Shown here piece after piece: positions 6,930 through 15,790 of a stretch of DNA of 64,000 bases (position 1 is the stretch's first letter; each line of letters starts with the position of its first letter). The notes under the pieces are model-generated. The model had not been told where the DNA came from. It was given only the letters and a program-made list of their open reading frames with translations, and searched no databases. Source of the DNA: Nonomuraea africana (GTDB taxonomy: Bacteria; Actinomycetota; Actinomycetes; Streptosporangiales; Streptosporangiaceae); the NCBI RefSeq assembly GCF_014873535.1, contig NZ_JADBEF010000001.1, positions 7,626,001-7,690,000 of the forward strand. Reading direction: 5' to 3'. The position numbers and the translations under genes were made by a program.

Positions 6930-8928
6930 TGTCTAGTCCCATGAGATGCCTGACGTTTCCGTCCCAGGACATGGACGACAGGTGATCTAGGAAACATGGC
7001 CGACCTTGCGGGGCCGGTGTGCTTTGACGTTGCGGACCGGTAGGTCGGTGGTGCGGTGCACGGTGCGCGGGCCTTCGTCCAGGTCGATGGTCAGCGTGCT
7101 GTCGCTGACATGGACGGTGACGACCTGGCCGGCGTACAGACGGCCGAGGGAGACGGTCTGCCGAGTGACCATGATCACGCCGAAGGAGTTGGCGCGGCGC
7201 TGCACCGTGATCGGCGACCGTTCCGGCACCGGTGGCGGGCCGGCGGGGCGGGCACCACGCAGCTGCAGGCACTTGGCCCAGATCAGCGGATTCGGGCGGG
7301 TGCGCAGCAGCTGGCGGGTATCCGGGTCGAGGAACATCAGCGTGTTCTCCTCGATCCTGATCGTGACCCGGCGCCCGCCCAGGATCTCGGCGGCCAGCAG
7401 GTAGCGGCCGGCCAGGCTGACCGAACCGTACTTGTTCACCGTCCGCTCCACCTCCACCACCGCGTCGTTCTCGGCCTGCGGCAGCGGCGACGGCCCGGCC
7501 GGGCGGCCACCATCGGCGAACAGGCGGGCCAGGTCGTTGGTCGACAGGTGCGAGCGCAGGCTCTTCAGCCGCACCCCGCCGACCAGCAGATGGATCACAT
7601 TCACATCCGCCCAGAAGGTGATCACCTGACCGGCACGGGCCGGGCCGAGCCAGAACTGCTTGCCCGCCACGCCCAAGTTGCCGCTGGCCGGCACCACCCG
7701 GTCGAACTCGATCGGCCCACCTGACCACGACGCCGTCGGTGCCATCGGCCGCCTGGCCCCGTGCGTGCCCTCGTTGCTGCTCTTCCGACGCTCCGACGCC
7801 GCAGAGGCGACATCGGTGACTGTCTGATCCGCGGCAGGCGCCAGATCCGGTTGCGCGGCCAGGATCGTCGGCAGGCGCAGCGGCAGCAGCTCTCGCTCGG
7901 CCTCGCTCACGGGCGTGAACCGGTCGGCCGGGACCGCCATGTCCAGGCTCTGATGCGGCCGGGCGGTGTTGTAATGCTCCACCCACGCGTCCAGCTCGGC
8001 CTGGAACGCGGACAGATCCTCGAACGGGCCGGCATCCTCTAGCAGCTCGCGGCGCATGCTCTGATGGAAACGCTCCACCTTGCCGGTCGTCGTCGGCGAA
8101 CGTGGCTGGGTCAGCCGATGGACGATCCCGTTATCCCGGCAGATCCGGTCGAACAGCACCTCACCGCCATGGCCGAACCGCGCGGTGAACTGCTTGCCGT
8201 TGTCCGTCAGCACCTCACCCGGCGCCCCGAACGCCCGCAAAGCCTCGGTGAAGGCCAGGCAGACCGCCCGGCCGGTGGCCCGCACCACCGCCTTGGCGAT
8301 CACGCAATACCGCGAGTGGTCATCGACGCCGGTCACCACCTTGACCTCACGGCCATCGGCCAGAAACACGCTGCCGACGATGTCCAGCTGCCATAACTCC
8401 ATCGGCGCCTCACGCTGCCAGCGGCGAAAGACACGCTTGCGGCGCCCCGCCCCCGGTTCGATCAGCCCATGACGCACCAGCGCCCGATACACCCCCATCC
8501 GCGACGGCGCCGGGTCCACACCCCTGCGCCCGGCTTCATGCGCCAACCGGACCGGACCCCACCGCGGATGCTGGCGCCGCAACTCACACACCAACACCTC
8601 CACCTCCGCGCTCATCTGCGACGGAGACGAATGCGGCCGCCGCGAGCGATCCACCAGCCCGCCCAGACCTGACTCCCGATAGCGCGACACCCAACCCGAC
8701 AACGTCTGCCGCGCCACCCCCACTTCGCGCGCGACTTCGGTCACTGATGCACCGGCCAGCACTGCCAGCACGGCGCGATACCGCTGCTCGACAACGGACA
8801 TGTCCACCAGGGCCAATCCCGGCCTCCTGACGCGCGACGCCGCAATGACGCACGACAGACTGGCCGAAAACAGCACCTGTCACCGATGTCTTGGGACTGA
8901 CGTGTCAAGCATGTCCCGGGACAGGACA
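6930..8928. mobile_element. IS481-family insertion sequence, complete (1999 bp)
   Basis: The element carries one transposase gene and 55-bp imperfect terminal inverted repeats (6930-6984 and 8874-8928). Both ends start TGTC, and the inner parts read GACGACAGGTG on the left and CGGTGACAGGTG on the right. It is flanked on both sides by the same 15 bases, ACGCCGAGTAGCACA, at 6915-6929 and 8929-8943, a perfect target duplication at the long end of what IS481 elements make. An unmutated duplication indicates a fairly recent insertion. It landed on the stop codon of the upstream gntR without changing the protein. Confidence 0.92.
6987..8801 (-). CDS. IS481-family DDE transposase
   Basis: 604 residues from the ATG at 8801. 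Residues 10-60 are a helix-turn-helix (SVTEVAREVGVARQTLSGWV). The catalytic core has the DDE triad: D140 in WQLDIVGS, D200 in LTDNGKQF and E243 in GKVERFHQSMRRE, with the RPHQSL signature after it. It catalyses cut-and-join movement of the surrounding IS. The C-terminal ~230 residues, beyond the usual core, are an extension found in only part of the IS481 family. All key residues are present, so the transposase looks active. Confidence 0.93.
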   Translation of the reverse strand: MSVVEQRYRAVLAVLAGASVTEVAREVGVARQTLSGWVSRYRESGLGGLVDRSRRPHSSPSQMSAEVEVLVCELRRQHPRWGPVRLAHEAGRRGVDPAPSRMGVYRALVRHGLIEPGAGRRKRVFRRWQREAPMELWQLDIVGSVFLADGREVKVVTGVDDHSRYCVIAKAVVRATGRAVCLAFTEALRAFGAPGEVLTDNGKQFTARFGHGGEVLFDRICRDNGIVHRLTQPRSPTTTGKVERFHQSMRRELLEDAGPFEDLSAFQAELDAWVEHYNTARPHQSLDMAVPADRFTPVSEAERELLPLRLPTILAAQPDLAPAADQTVTDVASAASERRKSSNEGTHGARRPMAPTASWSGGPIEFDRVVPASGNLGVAGKQFWLGPARAGQVITFWADVNVIHLLVGGVRLKSLRSHLSTNDLARLFADGGRPAGPSPLPQAENDAVVEVERTVNKYGSVSLAGRYLLAAEILGGRRVTIRIEENTLMFLDPDTRQLLRTRPNPLIWAKCLQLRGARPAGPPPVPERSPITVQRRANSFGVIMVTRQTVSLGRLYAGQVVTVHVSDSTLTIDLDEGPRTVHRTTDLPVRNVKAHRPRKVGHVS

Positions 8929-8974
8929 ACGCCGAGTAGCACAGCTCGATGAGAACTTTCTGTTCTATCTCAAG

Positions 8975-8999
8975 GGCAGGTCGCCTACGGCGTCCTGCC
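8975..8999 (+). terminator. Hairpin downstream of the IS insertion point
   Basis: GGCAGG T CGCC TAC GGCG T CCTGCC folds into a 10-pair stem with one T-T mismatch. Before the IS inserted it lay about 45 bases after the gntR stop, so it is most simply the original gntR terminator. There is no T-run. Confidence 0.4.
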
Positions 9000-9170
9000 A
9001 CGCGTCGACGGTCGCTGGCCGCGCTGCGGCTCTTCGGCCGGTCGCGGCCCGCGCCGCCCACGCTGACCGATTATGGCCACTAGCCAGAACCGGTTCAGAT
9101 AGGCGCTCACGTTCAACGTGGCGGCTCGCGGATACGAGCAATTGGCCTTATGCAAGATCTAAAGACCTAT

Positions 9171-11618
9171 TTACGGGGACCTCATTTTGGACAACCAGTT
9201 CAAGAGCCTGAGGCGATGCAACTCGCTCCAACTGTAACGATCCAAAATATCTGACAAAATATCAATTGCGAGAGGTTCATCCATCTTTGCGAGCTTCTTA
9301 GATAGGACAATAAGCTCATCAACATCACTTCTTCGCTCTATAATCATTTCGGAAATGATCGAAGCGGCCCGGGCTGGATCGAGTTTCATCAGATAATCAG
9401 ATGCATGATCGCGGTACATAATGTTGAGTTGTCGACTCATGGAAAGCTCGGCAAATGTATCAACAGCGCGAAGCGGGTCAAACTCGATTATCTTCTTAGA
9501 TAGAAGTGCGCGATCCAGGAAGGTGATTCTCGGGTTCTTTAGAACTACCGATAGAACCTCCACTGCTGAGGAGATGTCGAGTGAAGCCAAATTCTCTGCA
9601 GCAAGAATTGTCGTTGAGAGATTACGTCCGCTCGCCATCTTTAGAAGAGTTTCAGCCACTGAATCGCGAACACCTTTGCCCAAATCGATACCGTCGCGAA
9701 TGAGCTCCGAAATCCCAGCTGCCGAACTATAGTTGGCAGAAAGATGTAGCATTAGATCGCGCAGCCCCGGTGGTCGACAATCCTCCTCGAACCAGGCTGC
9801 AATAAGAAATCGATCATACGAGGTGAGATATGAGGGCGAATAGCGACCGTCTTTGTGAGACAGTCGACGGAACTCCTCTTCGCTGAATTTCGTATTCGAG
9901 GCAGCATACTTTGCGGCGAGAAACTCGCCAAGGGTCTGATGAACAAAACTGAGATCATCACCGTTAATTACCGCCAACCCCGTACGGCGCAAAACCTGTA
10001 CTATGAGCGCCTCCCATCTGCTTGTTGGCATATCTTTGGGGCGCAGACAGGCAACGCTGGCTCTGATTTCCCCGAACGAATGAGAGGCGCGTTCATGCTG
10101 CTGATGTAGGGCCACATGCCCCAGGGCCTCCAAGATCTTTCCTGGCAAATCATTGATCGCAGTAATCGACTGGGCGCCGTAGCGCCGAAGCTGGTCATTT
10201 AACTGATCGCTAATTCCTGTCGAAGAGCAATCATAAAATCTATCTTTCAGCAGCTCATAGAAACGCTGGTACGCGGAAAACCGGCCTCTGGGGAGAGGGT
10301 ATGCGGGGTCCGCTGCGTGGAGTTGACACAGGATGGTGGCCATTAGCGGGTTTCTGACTAGCTCGCGCAGCCGACCACGATTCACCTGCTCCATGAACGC
10401 TGCGACAGCTAACGTTGGATCAGATATACGAGCTGCTTCCATCCATCCTCTAACAAACCGGGGCAGCTCACTCAAGTCAAGAGGAAGTAGTTCGTACCTT
10501 CCTGCTGGGCCACTCTTTCTCTTCGTTCGACCTACTGAGATGTCTTCATCAAGGATCGCTAATTCAGATTCCGGTAGAGGCCTGCTCCCAATTATGAATC
10601 GATAGATCCCGTCCTTGTTAGCGTTAAGGGCCCGAAGTACTCGAAGGCGCTCATCGATATCTGATATCTCATCAAGGCCGTCTATCAGGATCAGCCATCG
10701 CGCCCCCACCTGAGGCAGGCTGCGAAAGAATCCCACAGATGGAGGGGCATAGTTATGACCTCTAAGCTGAACTTGAACCGCATTTACGATCTGTTGCGCA
10801 AATGAGCCTGGCTGTGTAAGAGTGTGCGCTGGGACGTATACAGGAAAGAGTGGCCTTTTTGTTGGTTGATCATTGTCTCTTGATGTATGGATAACGCCCG
10901 GATGGGTCGGTAATTTCGGCTTTGGTGGAGCTTGCGGTAGGCCCTCTTCGAGGAGCTGGTCCGCCAGGGTTATTATAATCATCCGGAGAAGGCTAGATTT
11001 CCCTGCACCCGGCCCACCTAGGAGCCATGTAATAGGGACGTCGCCCTTAATAATATCCTCGGCTGGCCGCCTATCCCAGCCGCCACTCGAGCGATCGGGA
11101 TCCTGGTCGGAGCTCTCAACCCGTCGCAGCTCCGCTTGCTGTCGCACATAGACTTGAGACAATGGAGGAAGCGCGGCGCCCGGAAGAACCGCAGGGTACG
11201 GATGCTCGACTGCAATGACGCGGGTCGCATTTAGGAAATCAATTAGCTCCTCGGGCAGATTGTTTCTTCTCTTGGGCGCTCGGTCGGCGGCAGCGTACGC
11301 TGATTGCTTTTTGGCGGCCTCCCAGAGCCCCTTAAACTCGCTCTCTTTTCGGACCCACCAAAACTTGCTCTCTGGACCACTGGAGGATGTCCTTCGAAGC
11401 AACTCTCTTGTGAATATCCATAGGTCGGCAAATTCATCTGGAACTAATCCCCGCGCCATCCATCCGGACACGGTTTGCGGACTCAGCTTCGGCCCGTTTC
11501 CCCCGTCGTAAATCTCCTCAAGGAGCTTCTTCCGGCTATACCGACCTGGCCGTTTGGCTAGTTCCTCCAATCGGACAAGCTCTCGATGGAGTGAATGACG
11601 TTCGCTCGCCTCGCTCAC
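9171..11618 (-). CDS. NACHT-type STAND NTPase
   Basis: 815 residues from a GTG. The N-terminal ~130 residues are helical and include an HTH-like piece (LSPQTVSGWMARGLVP). The NACHT-like ATPase has Walker A GGPGAGKSS at 201-209 and Walker B WLILIDGLDEI at ~308-318. The C-terminal ~350 residues form helical repeat-like segments (LLKMASGRNLSTTILAAENL, AVEVLSVVLKNP). STAND ATPases of this kind are signal-sensing switches, and many bacterial members are antiphage (bNACHT). No effector domain is recognised. Codons are much richer in A/T (ATA, AAA, TTA) than neighbouring genes, so it was probably acquired from a different background. Confidence 0.85.
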   Translation of the reverse strand: MSEASERHSLHRELVRLEELAKRPGRYSRKKLLEEIYDGGNGPKLSPQTVSGWMARGLVPDEFADLWIFTRELLRRTSSSGPESKFWWVRKESEFKGLWEAAKKQSAYAAADRAPKRRNNLPEELIDFLNATRVIAVEHPYPAVLPGAALPPLSQVYVRQQAELRRVESSDQDPDRSSGGWDRRPAEDIIKGDVPITWLLGGPGAGKSSLLRMIIITLADQLLEEGLPQAPPKPKLPTHPGVIHTSRDNDQPTKRPLFPVYVPAHTLTQPGSFAQQIVNAVQVQLRGHNYAPPSVGFFRSLPQVGARWLILIDGLDEISDIDERLRVLRALNANKDGIYRFIIGSRPLPESELAILDEDISVGRTKRKSGPAGRYELLPLDLSELPRFVRGWMEAARISDPTLAVAAFMEQVNRGRLRELVRNPLMATILCQLHAADPAYPLPRGRFSAYQRFYELLKDRFYDCSSTGISDQLNDQLRRYGAQSITAINDLPGKILEALGHVALHQQHERASHSFGEIRASVACLRPKDMPTSRWEALIVQVLRRTGLAVINGDDLSFVHQTLGEFLAAKYAASNTKFSEEEFRRLSHKDGRYSPSYLTSYDRFLIAAWFEEDCRPPGLRDLMLHLSANYSSAAGISELIRDGIDLGKGVRDSVAETLLKMASGRNLSTTILAAENLASLDISSAVEVLSVVLKNPRITFLDRALLSKKIIEFDPLRAVDTFAELSMSRQLNIMYRDHASDYLMKLDPARAASIISEMIIERRSDVDELIVLSKKLAKMDEPLAIDILSDILDRYSWSELHRLRLLNWLSKMRSP

Positions 11619-11782
11619 CTGACCTCATTCATCCGATCCATCCGGGTGCTCATGTCGCAGACCATGGGATGACCTGCTGAAACACAGCTGAGATCTGACC
11701 TGTACGACTCTCGTGGACCTCCGGCACGCTCTGCCCTTGACTGGGATTTCATCAGCAACGCCTTGGGATTGGAAGGGCTCGG

Positions 11783-11953
11783 ATGGACCCGGTAGTTCTG
11801 GCCGCTGCGGCAGCTGTCGGCATGGTCTTGATCGTTGCAGCTGCAGCGGTTGTGATCGTTTGGCTTACAGTTAGCCGCACGAGTTCGGCTGACCTTCCCG
11901 CAGTACTCAACGGTGTAGCCATCGTGATCCGTGCGATCCTCGGCAAGAAGTAA
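11783..11953 (+). CDS. Single-pass small membrane protein (56 aa)
   Basis: Read directly from the sequence: ATG at 11783 with GGAAGG upstream. The 56 residues begin MDPVVLAAAAAVGMVLIVAA and continue with VVIVWLTV, one clear transmembrane helix, followed by a second amphipathic segment (LNGVAIVIRAILGKK) ending in a basic tail. It diverges from the NACHT gene. Short hydrophobic proteins of this form can be membrane-acting effectors or toxins, but many are simply hypothetical. No homologue recognised. Confidence 0.55.
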   Translation: MDPVVLAAAAAVGMVLIVAAAAVVIVWLTVSRTSSADLPAVLNGVAIVIRAILGKK

Positions 11954-12547
11954 GGAAGCTGCGGCACAGGGGAACGTGATAGTGGTCGGTGCTACTGTGA
12001 TCTTCGGCGAAGATGGTAGAAGTGCTGATATCCGCAGCGACCGCGGGCGGACATGAGCCCACGTGAGCGCTTGTGACCGTGAACATCGGCGAACCGACCT
12101 CACCTCCCGCAAACGGTGAGCCGCTCGTATGCATAGGCCAAGACCTCTACCAGTATCTGGAGTCTTCACTCTCCTCATGCGAGGGCCGGCGATCTGAGGC
12201 TGAGCTTCCGTTCTGCACCGTAGTACGGCCGTCAGCGATATCTGAGAGGGGGGTTTCCCCCTTGCATGCAGGTGGTCTGTCGGGACGGAGTGACGGCAAC
12301 GTCGAGCACCGAGCCCGTACGGAGAGCACTCGCGGCGACCGCACGGCACCTGGTCGAACCGAATCGCGACTTCTGAAAGGCGGACGGTCTGACTGCCGCA
12401 CGGCTTCCGGTGCTAACGACGGTAGGGCGGTCACGTCCCGTTTGACAGTAACCACGTGGGATGCCTACTTCCGGTGAAGATTTCGGCTGGCGATCAGCGC
12501 AGGCAAGCTCTTGAATTGCAGTACTCCTGCCCATGTAGGGCTTTCGC
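11954..12547. other. Intergenic stretch without a firm gene
   Basis: About 0.6 kb between the small membrane protein and the end of the STAND-TPR gene. A GTG-started frame at 12073-12477 (+) has a plausible first 40 residues (MTVNIGEPTSPPANGEPLVC) but then becomes Arg/Ser/Thr-rich like random high-GC translation. A short GGGGG-TTT-CCCCC hairpin followed by TT lies at about 12248-12262. The phrase TGCCGCACGGCTTCC near 12398 also occurs at 15367. Nothing more can be supported. Confidence 0.4.
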
Positions 12548-15262
12548 TCATGTCGAATCGAGGATATTCAACTCTTCCTCTATCCTTTTTGATTCTTCGG
12601 TATAACCCAGCTCTGCAAGGCAGGCGGCGAGATGAGATAAGGATCGAGCAAGATCTGGAAGGTAGCGGATGGGATAACGCTCGACAAGATCGCGATATAT
12701 GTCGCTAGCCTCTTGGATAACCGGCAAGGCTTCGGTTGGACGGTTAAGGCGCGATAAGGTCGCGCCGAGGTTGGACAGAGCGTCGGCGAAGTCGGCCCGG
12801 TTACCTTCCGAATAGGTAGTAGGGAGCTCGCGGAGTATTATGACAGCTTCTTCGATTGCTTCAAGAGCCTCAGGCAGGCAGTTCGTGCTAGATAGCGTTG
12901 CAGAGAGGTTGGACAGCGCGATCGCAAGGTCGGAGCGGTGTCTATCCGGATATGTGACAGCCTGAGCTCGACGAATACGAACGGCCTCCTTCTCGGCGGC
13001 GAGGGCGTCCGAAATTCTCCCCAAGCGCCACAAGCAAGAACCGAGGCTGGCAAGGCATCCAGCGAAATAATGGTTATAGCGGTCGGGATAGCGCTCGACG
13101 AGCTCGCGATAGAGTGCAGTAGCTTCTTGGGCTGCAGTCAGGGCTTCCGGGGTTTGCCTTACTTTCTCGAAGCCCATACTAAGGTTAGCCAGGGCGCGAG
13201 CTAGTTCAGGACGATATCGGTCCGGGTAGTCCTCGGCCATATCCCGGTAGATGCTGACGGCCTCTTCAAGCACTAGGCGACCTTCGGTATGGCGCCCCAT
13301 AGCCGAGAAACAGGCGCCAAGATTCGACAGAGACTCGGCTAAGTCGGAACGGTGAATATTTGGCCTGCTCTCCACCAGGGTCCGAAAGATGCTTACAGCT
13401 AATTCAATTGCATCGAGAGCATCGGCGTGGTGGCCTAGTTCTGAATACTGAACGCCAAGATGAGATAAGGCATTAGCGAGAGGTGCATAGTATCGGGCGG
13501 GCTGATGTTCGACTAGTTCGATATAAATGTTAGCGGCCAACTTGGCTGCAGTTAGAGCATCAGCCGAGCGTCCTAGTTGTGAGAGACATGTTCCTAGACT
13601 GCCCACCGATCGAGCAAGATCGGCACGATAGAGAGCAGGGTTCTCGTCGGCAAGATTGCGATAGTAGGTAACGGCTTCTTGATGTGCAGTCAGAGCATCA
13701 GTAGGGCGCCCCAAAGCCGTTAGGTGCATTCCGACCAAGCTTAACCACCGGGCACGCTCTTCAGCTTCTGAATCATTCGGAATGCTATCTAAAATGCGTT
13801 GCGCAAGGAGGAGATGTGTATTAGCCAGAATCACCGACTCGGAGGGTAGCACCTCATACAGCGCCACTAGCGTCTCCCGGGGTGCGGCGACAGAGCCTGC
13901 CTCCGCAGCGACCGCGGGCAACAACTGCTGCAGTATTTCCGCCGCCGGATCGAGCTCTTGGGCCGCCCGCGCCAACATTACCAACGCCCGCCGACCCTGC
14001 TCACTATCCAGGTCTTCCAGACAGGCGCTCAATAGTGCAGGGCTCCTGCACAACTGGTAGGTGACGTGGAACTCCGCCAGACGGTCTGGGTGCAATCGAC
14101 CAAGCCACCCTCGACCATCATCTGGTGGATACAACTCCCGTAGCCAGTCCGCCACCCGTACTGACGCCGTCGCATCTGGAACACGCCCCACCACATCACA
14201 CGCCTGTTCCCGATCTCTGGCCCCCAGCAGTGTGCCCGCTGCTACCGTCTGCTCGACCATCAGCGGACTCATCCCATACGCGCCCGCCAAAAACCCACGA
14301 GCCTGGGCCGTTTGCAACCAATACCGCCGTTCATGGCCCAACAGTTCCATCAGCACGTCCGCTACCCGCACCGTCACCGGCCGAGAATGCTCAGCACTGG
14401 TGGACCGCAATACCGCCGCCAACGCCGCAGCATGCAGATCCAAGATTCGCTGTGGCCCTTCCCCGAGCTCGACATCCACCCACTCGGGTGCCGCCACCCC
14501 CAACGCCGCAGCAAAATGCGGCACCGCCTCCAGCACGAGCTGATGATCAGCGGCGCTCTCCCTGACCGCTTCGGCCAGTACCAGCCCGTCACCAGCCGCA
14601 GCCACCATCTGCCGCACACGTGCTGCTTGCGCGCCCAATTGCTGCCACCACTCGCCGGCGCTACGAGCTAGCAGCAGCACCCGCACCTGCCTGTCCGTGT
14701 CAGAGACCACGTCTAGCAGCAACGCCGCCAAATCAGTGCGAGTCTCGGCATAGTCAACCACCAGAAGCACCCGATCCTCACTGACTGAGCGCCACCGCGA
14801 GAGCGCCTCCGTTTCAGCGTCGTCGCGGATTCCTAGAAAACCCCACGAGGGCCCCAAGCGCACTGCCAGCTCCAGTGCCAACCGAGACTTGCCCACTCCT
14901 CCCGGGCCCACCAACAGCCTCAACCGTTCCGTATCCGGATCACAGCACCAGGTCAGCAGTTCCGACAATTCTCGCTCTCGGCCGGCGAAAGGCACCACTG
15001 CTCGCAGTGGATGCAGCAAAGATGCAGGCCCTACCGGCGGTATTTCCGCCGTTCCCTCTAGTGCTTCCACCGCATCTCGACGGTCGCGCATGTACTCCCA
15101 TAGCGTTGGAGCAAAGGCCGTCCCTACTCCGCCGACACCCGCCCAGATCACCGTCGCCCACGGCTTGCTGTCGGCCACCGCAGCGATTCCCGCCGCCAGT
15201 CCCGCCACCGTAAACGCCGTCAGCATCCGCCATAGAAGACCCACATTCCGTGTGTAAGGCAC
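12548..15262 (-). CDS. Membrane-anchored STAND NTPase with TPR repeats
   Basis: 904 residues from a GTG. Residues 8-55 contain two hydrophobic segments (LTAFTVAGLAAGIAAVA and WATVIWAGVGGVGTAFAP), likely a membrane anchor. The ATPase follows, with GRERELSEL just before it, Walker A GPGGVGKS at 119-126 and Walker B VLLVVDYAE around D170. From ~510 to the end there are at least seven ~48-residue repeats of the form DLA-SL-NLG--L--LGR--EAL-A--EAV, i.e. TPR-like. The layout fits a STAND sensor in which the repeats detect a ligand and a membrane N-terminus is the output. Two tiny ORFs and a direct-repeat motif precede it. Confidence 0.85.
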   Translation of the reverse strand: MPYTRNVGLLWRMLTAFTVAGLAAGIAAVADSKPWATVIWAGVGGVGTAFAPTLWEYMRDRRDAVEALEGTAEIPPVGPASLLHPLRAVVPFAGRERELSELLTWCCDPDTERLRLLVGPGGVGKSRLALELAVRLGPSWGFLGIRDDAETEALSRWRSVSEDRVLLVVDYAETRTDLAALLLDVVSDTDRQVRVLLLARSAGEWWQQLGAQAARVRQMVAAAGDGLVLAEAVRESAADHQLVLEAVPHFAAALGVAAPEWVDVELGEGPQRILDLHAAALAAVLRSTSAEHSRPVTVRVADVLMELLGHERRYWLQTAQARGFLAGAYGMSPLMVEQTVAAGTLLGARDREQACDVVGRVPDATASVRVADWLRELYPPDDGRGWLGRLHPDRLAEFHVTYQLCRSPALLSACLEDLDSEQGRRALVMLARAAQELDPAAEILQQLLPAVAAEAGSVAAPRETLVALYEVLPSESVILANTHLLLAQRILDSIPNDSEAEERARWLSLVGMHLTALGRPTDALTAHQEAVTYYRNLADENPALYRADLARSVGSLGTCLSQLGRSADALTAAKLAANIYIELVEHQPARYYAPLANALSHLGVQYSELGHHADALDAIELAVSIFRTLVESRPNIHRSDLAESLSNLGACFSAMGRHTEGRLVLEEAVSIYRDMAEDYPDRYRPELARALANLSMGFEKVRQTPEALTAAQEATALYRELVERYPDRYNHYFAGCLASLGSCLWRLGRISDALAAEKEAVRIRRAQAVTYPDRHRSDLAIALSNLSATLSSTNCLPEALEAIEEAVIILRELPTTYSEGNRADFADALSNLGATLSRLNRPTEALPVIQEASDIYRDLVERYPIRYLPDLARSLSHLAACLAELGYTEESKRIEEELNILDST

Positions 15263-15447
15263 TCTGAGTGGCCGGCGAAGGCTGCGTTATCCAATCGCAA
15301 GGAACCAGGTGTTGCCGTAGCGAGTCTCCAGCCGGGCCGACCACCGTGGGAAGCGGAAGAGCATGCTGCCGCACGGCTTCCCTTCTTCGGGCCTGGCGGA
15401 TGCCTGCAGTTCGCATCGAAGTAGTCAACGCCTTGACGATCGCTCAC
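15220..15447 (-). CDS. Small ORF upstream of STAND-TPR gene (75 aa)
   Basis: GTG start overlapping the stop of the 26-aa ORF by four bases (GTGA); its own end overlaps the STAND start by 43 bases. It begins MSDRQGVDYFDANCRHPPGP and includes PPGPKKGSRAAA, resembling PPGPKGQKPRGSDLA in the small ORF at 24696-24845. The first ~30 residues match a second copy at 35375. The remainder is low-complexity and may not be conserved. It may be a leader coupling translation into the STAND gene. Function unknown. Confidence 0.4.
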   Translation of the reverse strand: MSDRQGVDYFDANCRHPPGPKKGSRAAACSSASHGGRPGWRLATATPGSLRLDNAAFAGHSECLTHGMWVFYGGC

Positions 15448-15561
15448 TTCGCTACTCGCCGACCGTGGTTGGGGCGATCGACGCCGAGGCCCTCCTTCGT
15501 CGGGTCTCGGCACCGGGTGGCCATGGCTGGGGTGACAGCAACGCTGACGGCAACGTCCCCC
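15411..15561 (-). repeat. 151-bp dispersed repeat, copy 1
   Basis: On the minus strand it begins GGGACGTTGCCGTCAGCGTT and ends in TTCGATGCGA. The same segment with roughly 10 percent differences occurs in inverted orientation at 35261-35411. It carries the tandem motif and the two tiny ORF starts in front of the STAND-TPR gene, so the repeated unit behaves as a promoter and leader cassette. The matching copy 20 kb away has no large gene after it. Confidence 0.75.
15444..15524 (-). CDS. Tiny ORF (26 aa), first of the STAND-TPR operon
   Basis: ATG just downstream of a tandem GTTGCYGTCA motif. The peptide reads MATRCRDPTKEGLGVDRPN and ends HGRRVAK. An almost identical 26-residue peptide (MANRCRVPTKEGLGVDRPN) is encoded at 35298-35378, also overlapping a following MSDR-GVD ORF by four bases. 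Four base differences separate the two copies and only one is silent, so peptide-level selection is not demonstrated. It may be a leader peptide or simply part of a repeated promoter region. Confidence 0.4.
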   Translation of the reverse strand: MATRCRDPTKEGLGVDRPNHGRRVAK

Positions 15562-15790
15562 ACCAGTAGCGCACACCCGCCATCGGCGAGCACCCTGTGT
15601 CCGCAGCTCATCGAGAAGCAGTAGGGCGATTGCTACACCTGAAAAGCGGAAGGTCGGTAGTTCGACCATCGTCCCCGGGATTGCTAACCCGCCTGCGGTC
15701 TGTGACCGTCTGGATCACTCGACGCCTCCTCCGGCCAGGTTTTGAATAGAGGTAGCGAACTGCTACAACGCCCTGAGGAGACGATCTCGA

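Noticed and set aside
6889..7986. 365-codon frame inside the IS481 element
   Set aside because: Overlaps the transposase in another frame with Gly/Arg/Ala-rich content; the DDE transposase explains the sequence.
12073..12477. 134-codon GTG frame on the plus strand
   Set aside because: The first 40 residues look possible, but the rest is Arg/Ser/Thr-rich with no conserved pattern and no clear ribosome site.
15608..15700. tRNA-like string CTGAAAAGCGGAAGGTCGG followed by TAGTTCGACC near a GATTGCTAAC
   Set aside because: It resembles an anticodon loop plus T-loop, but the T-stem does not pair (GGTAG against ATCGT) and no 5' half exists. Possibly another att scar, not supportable as a tRNA.
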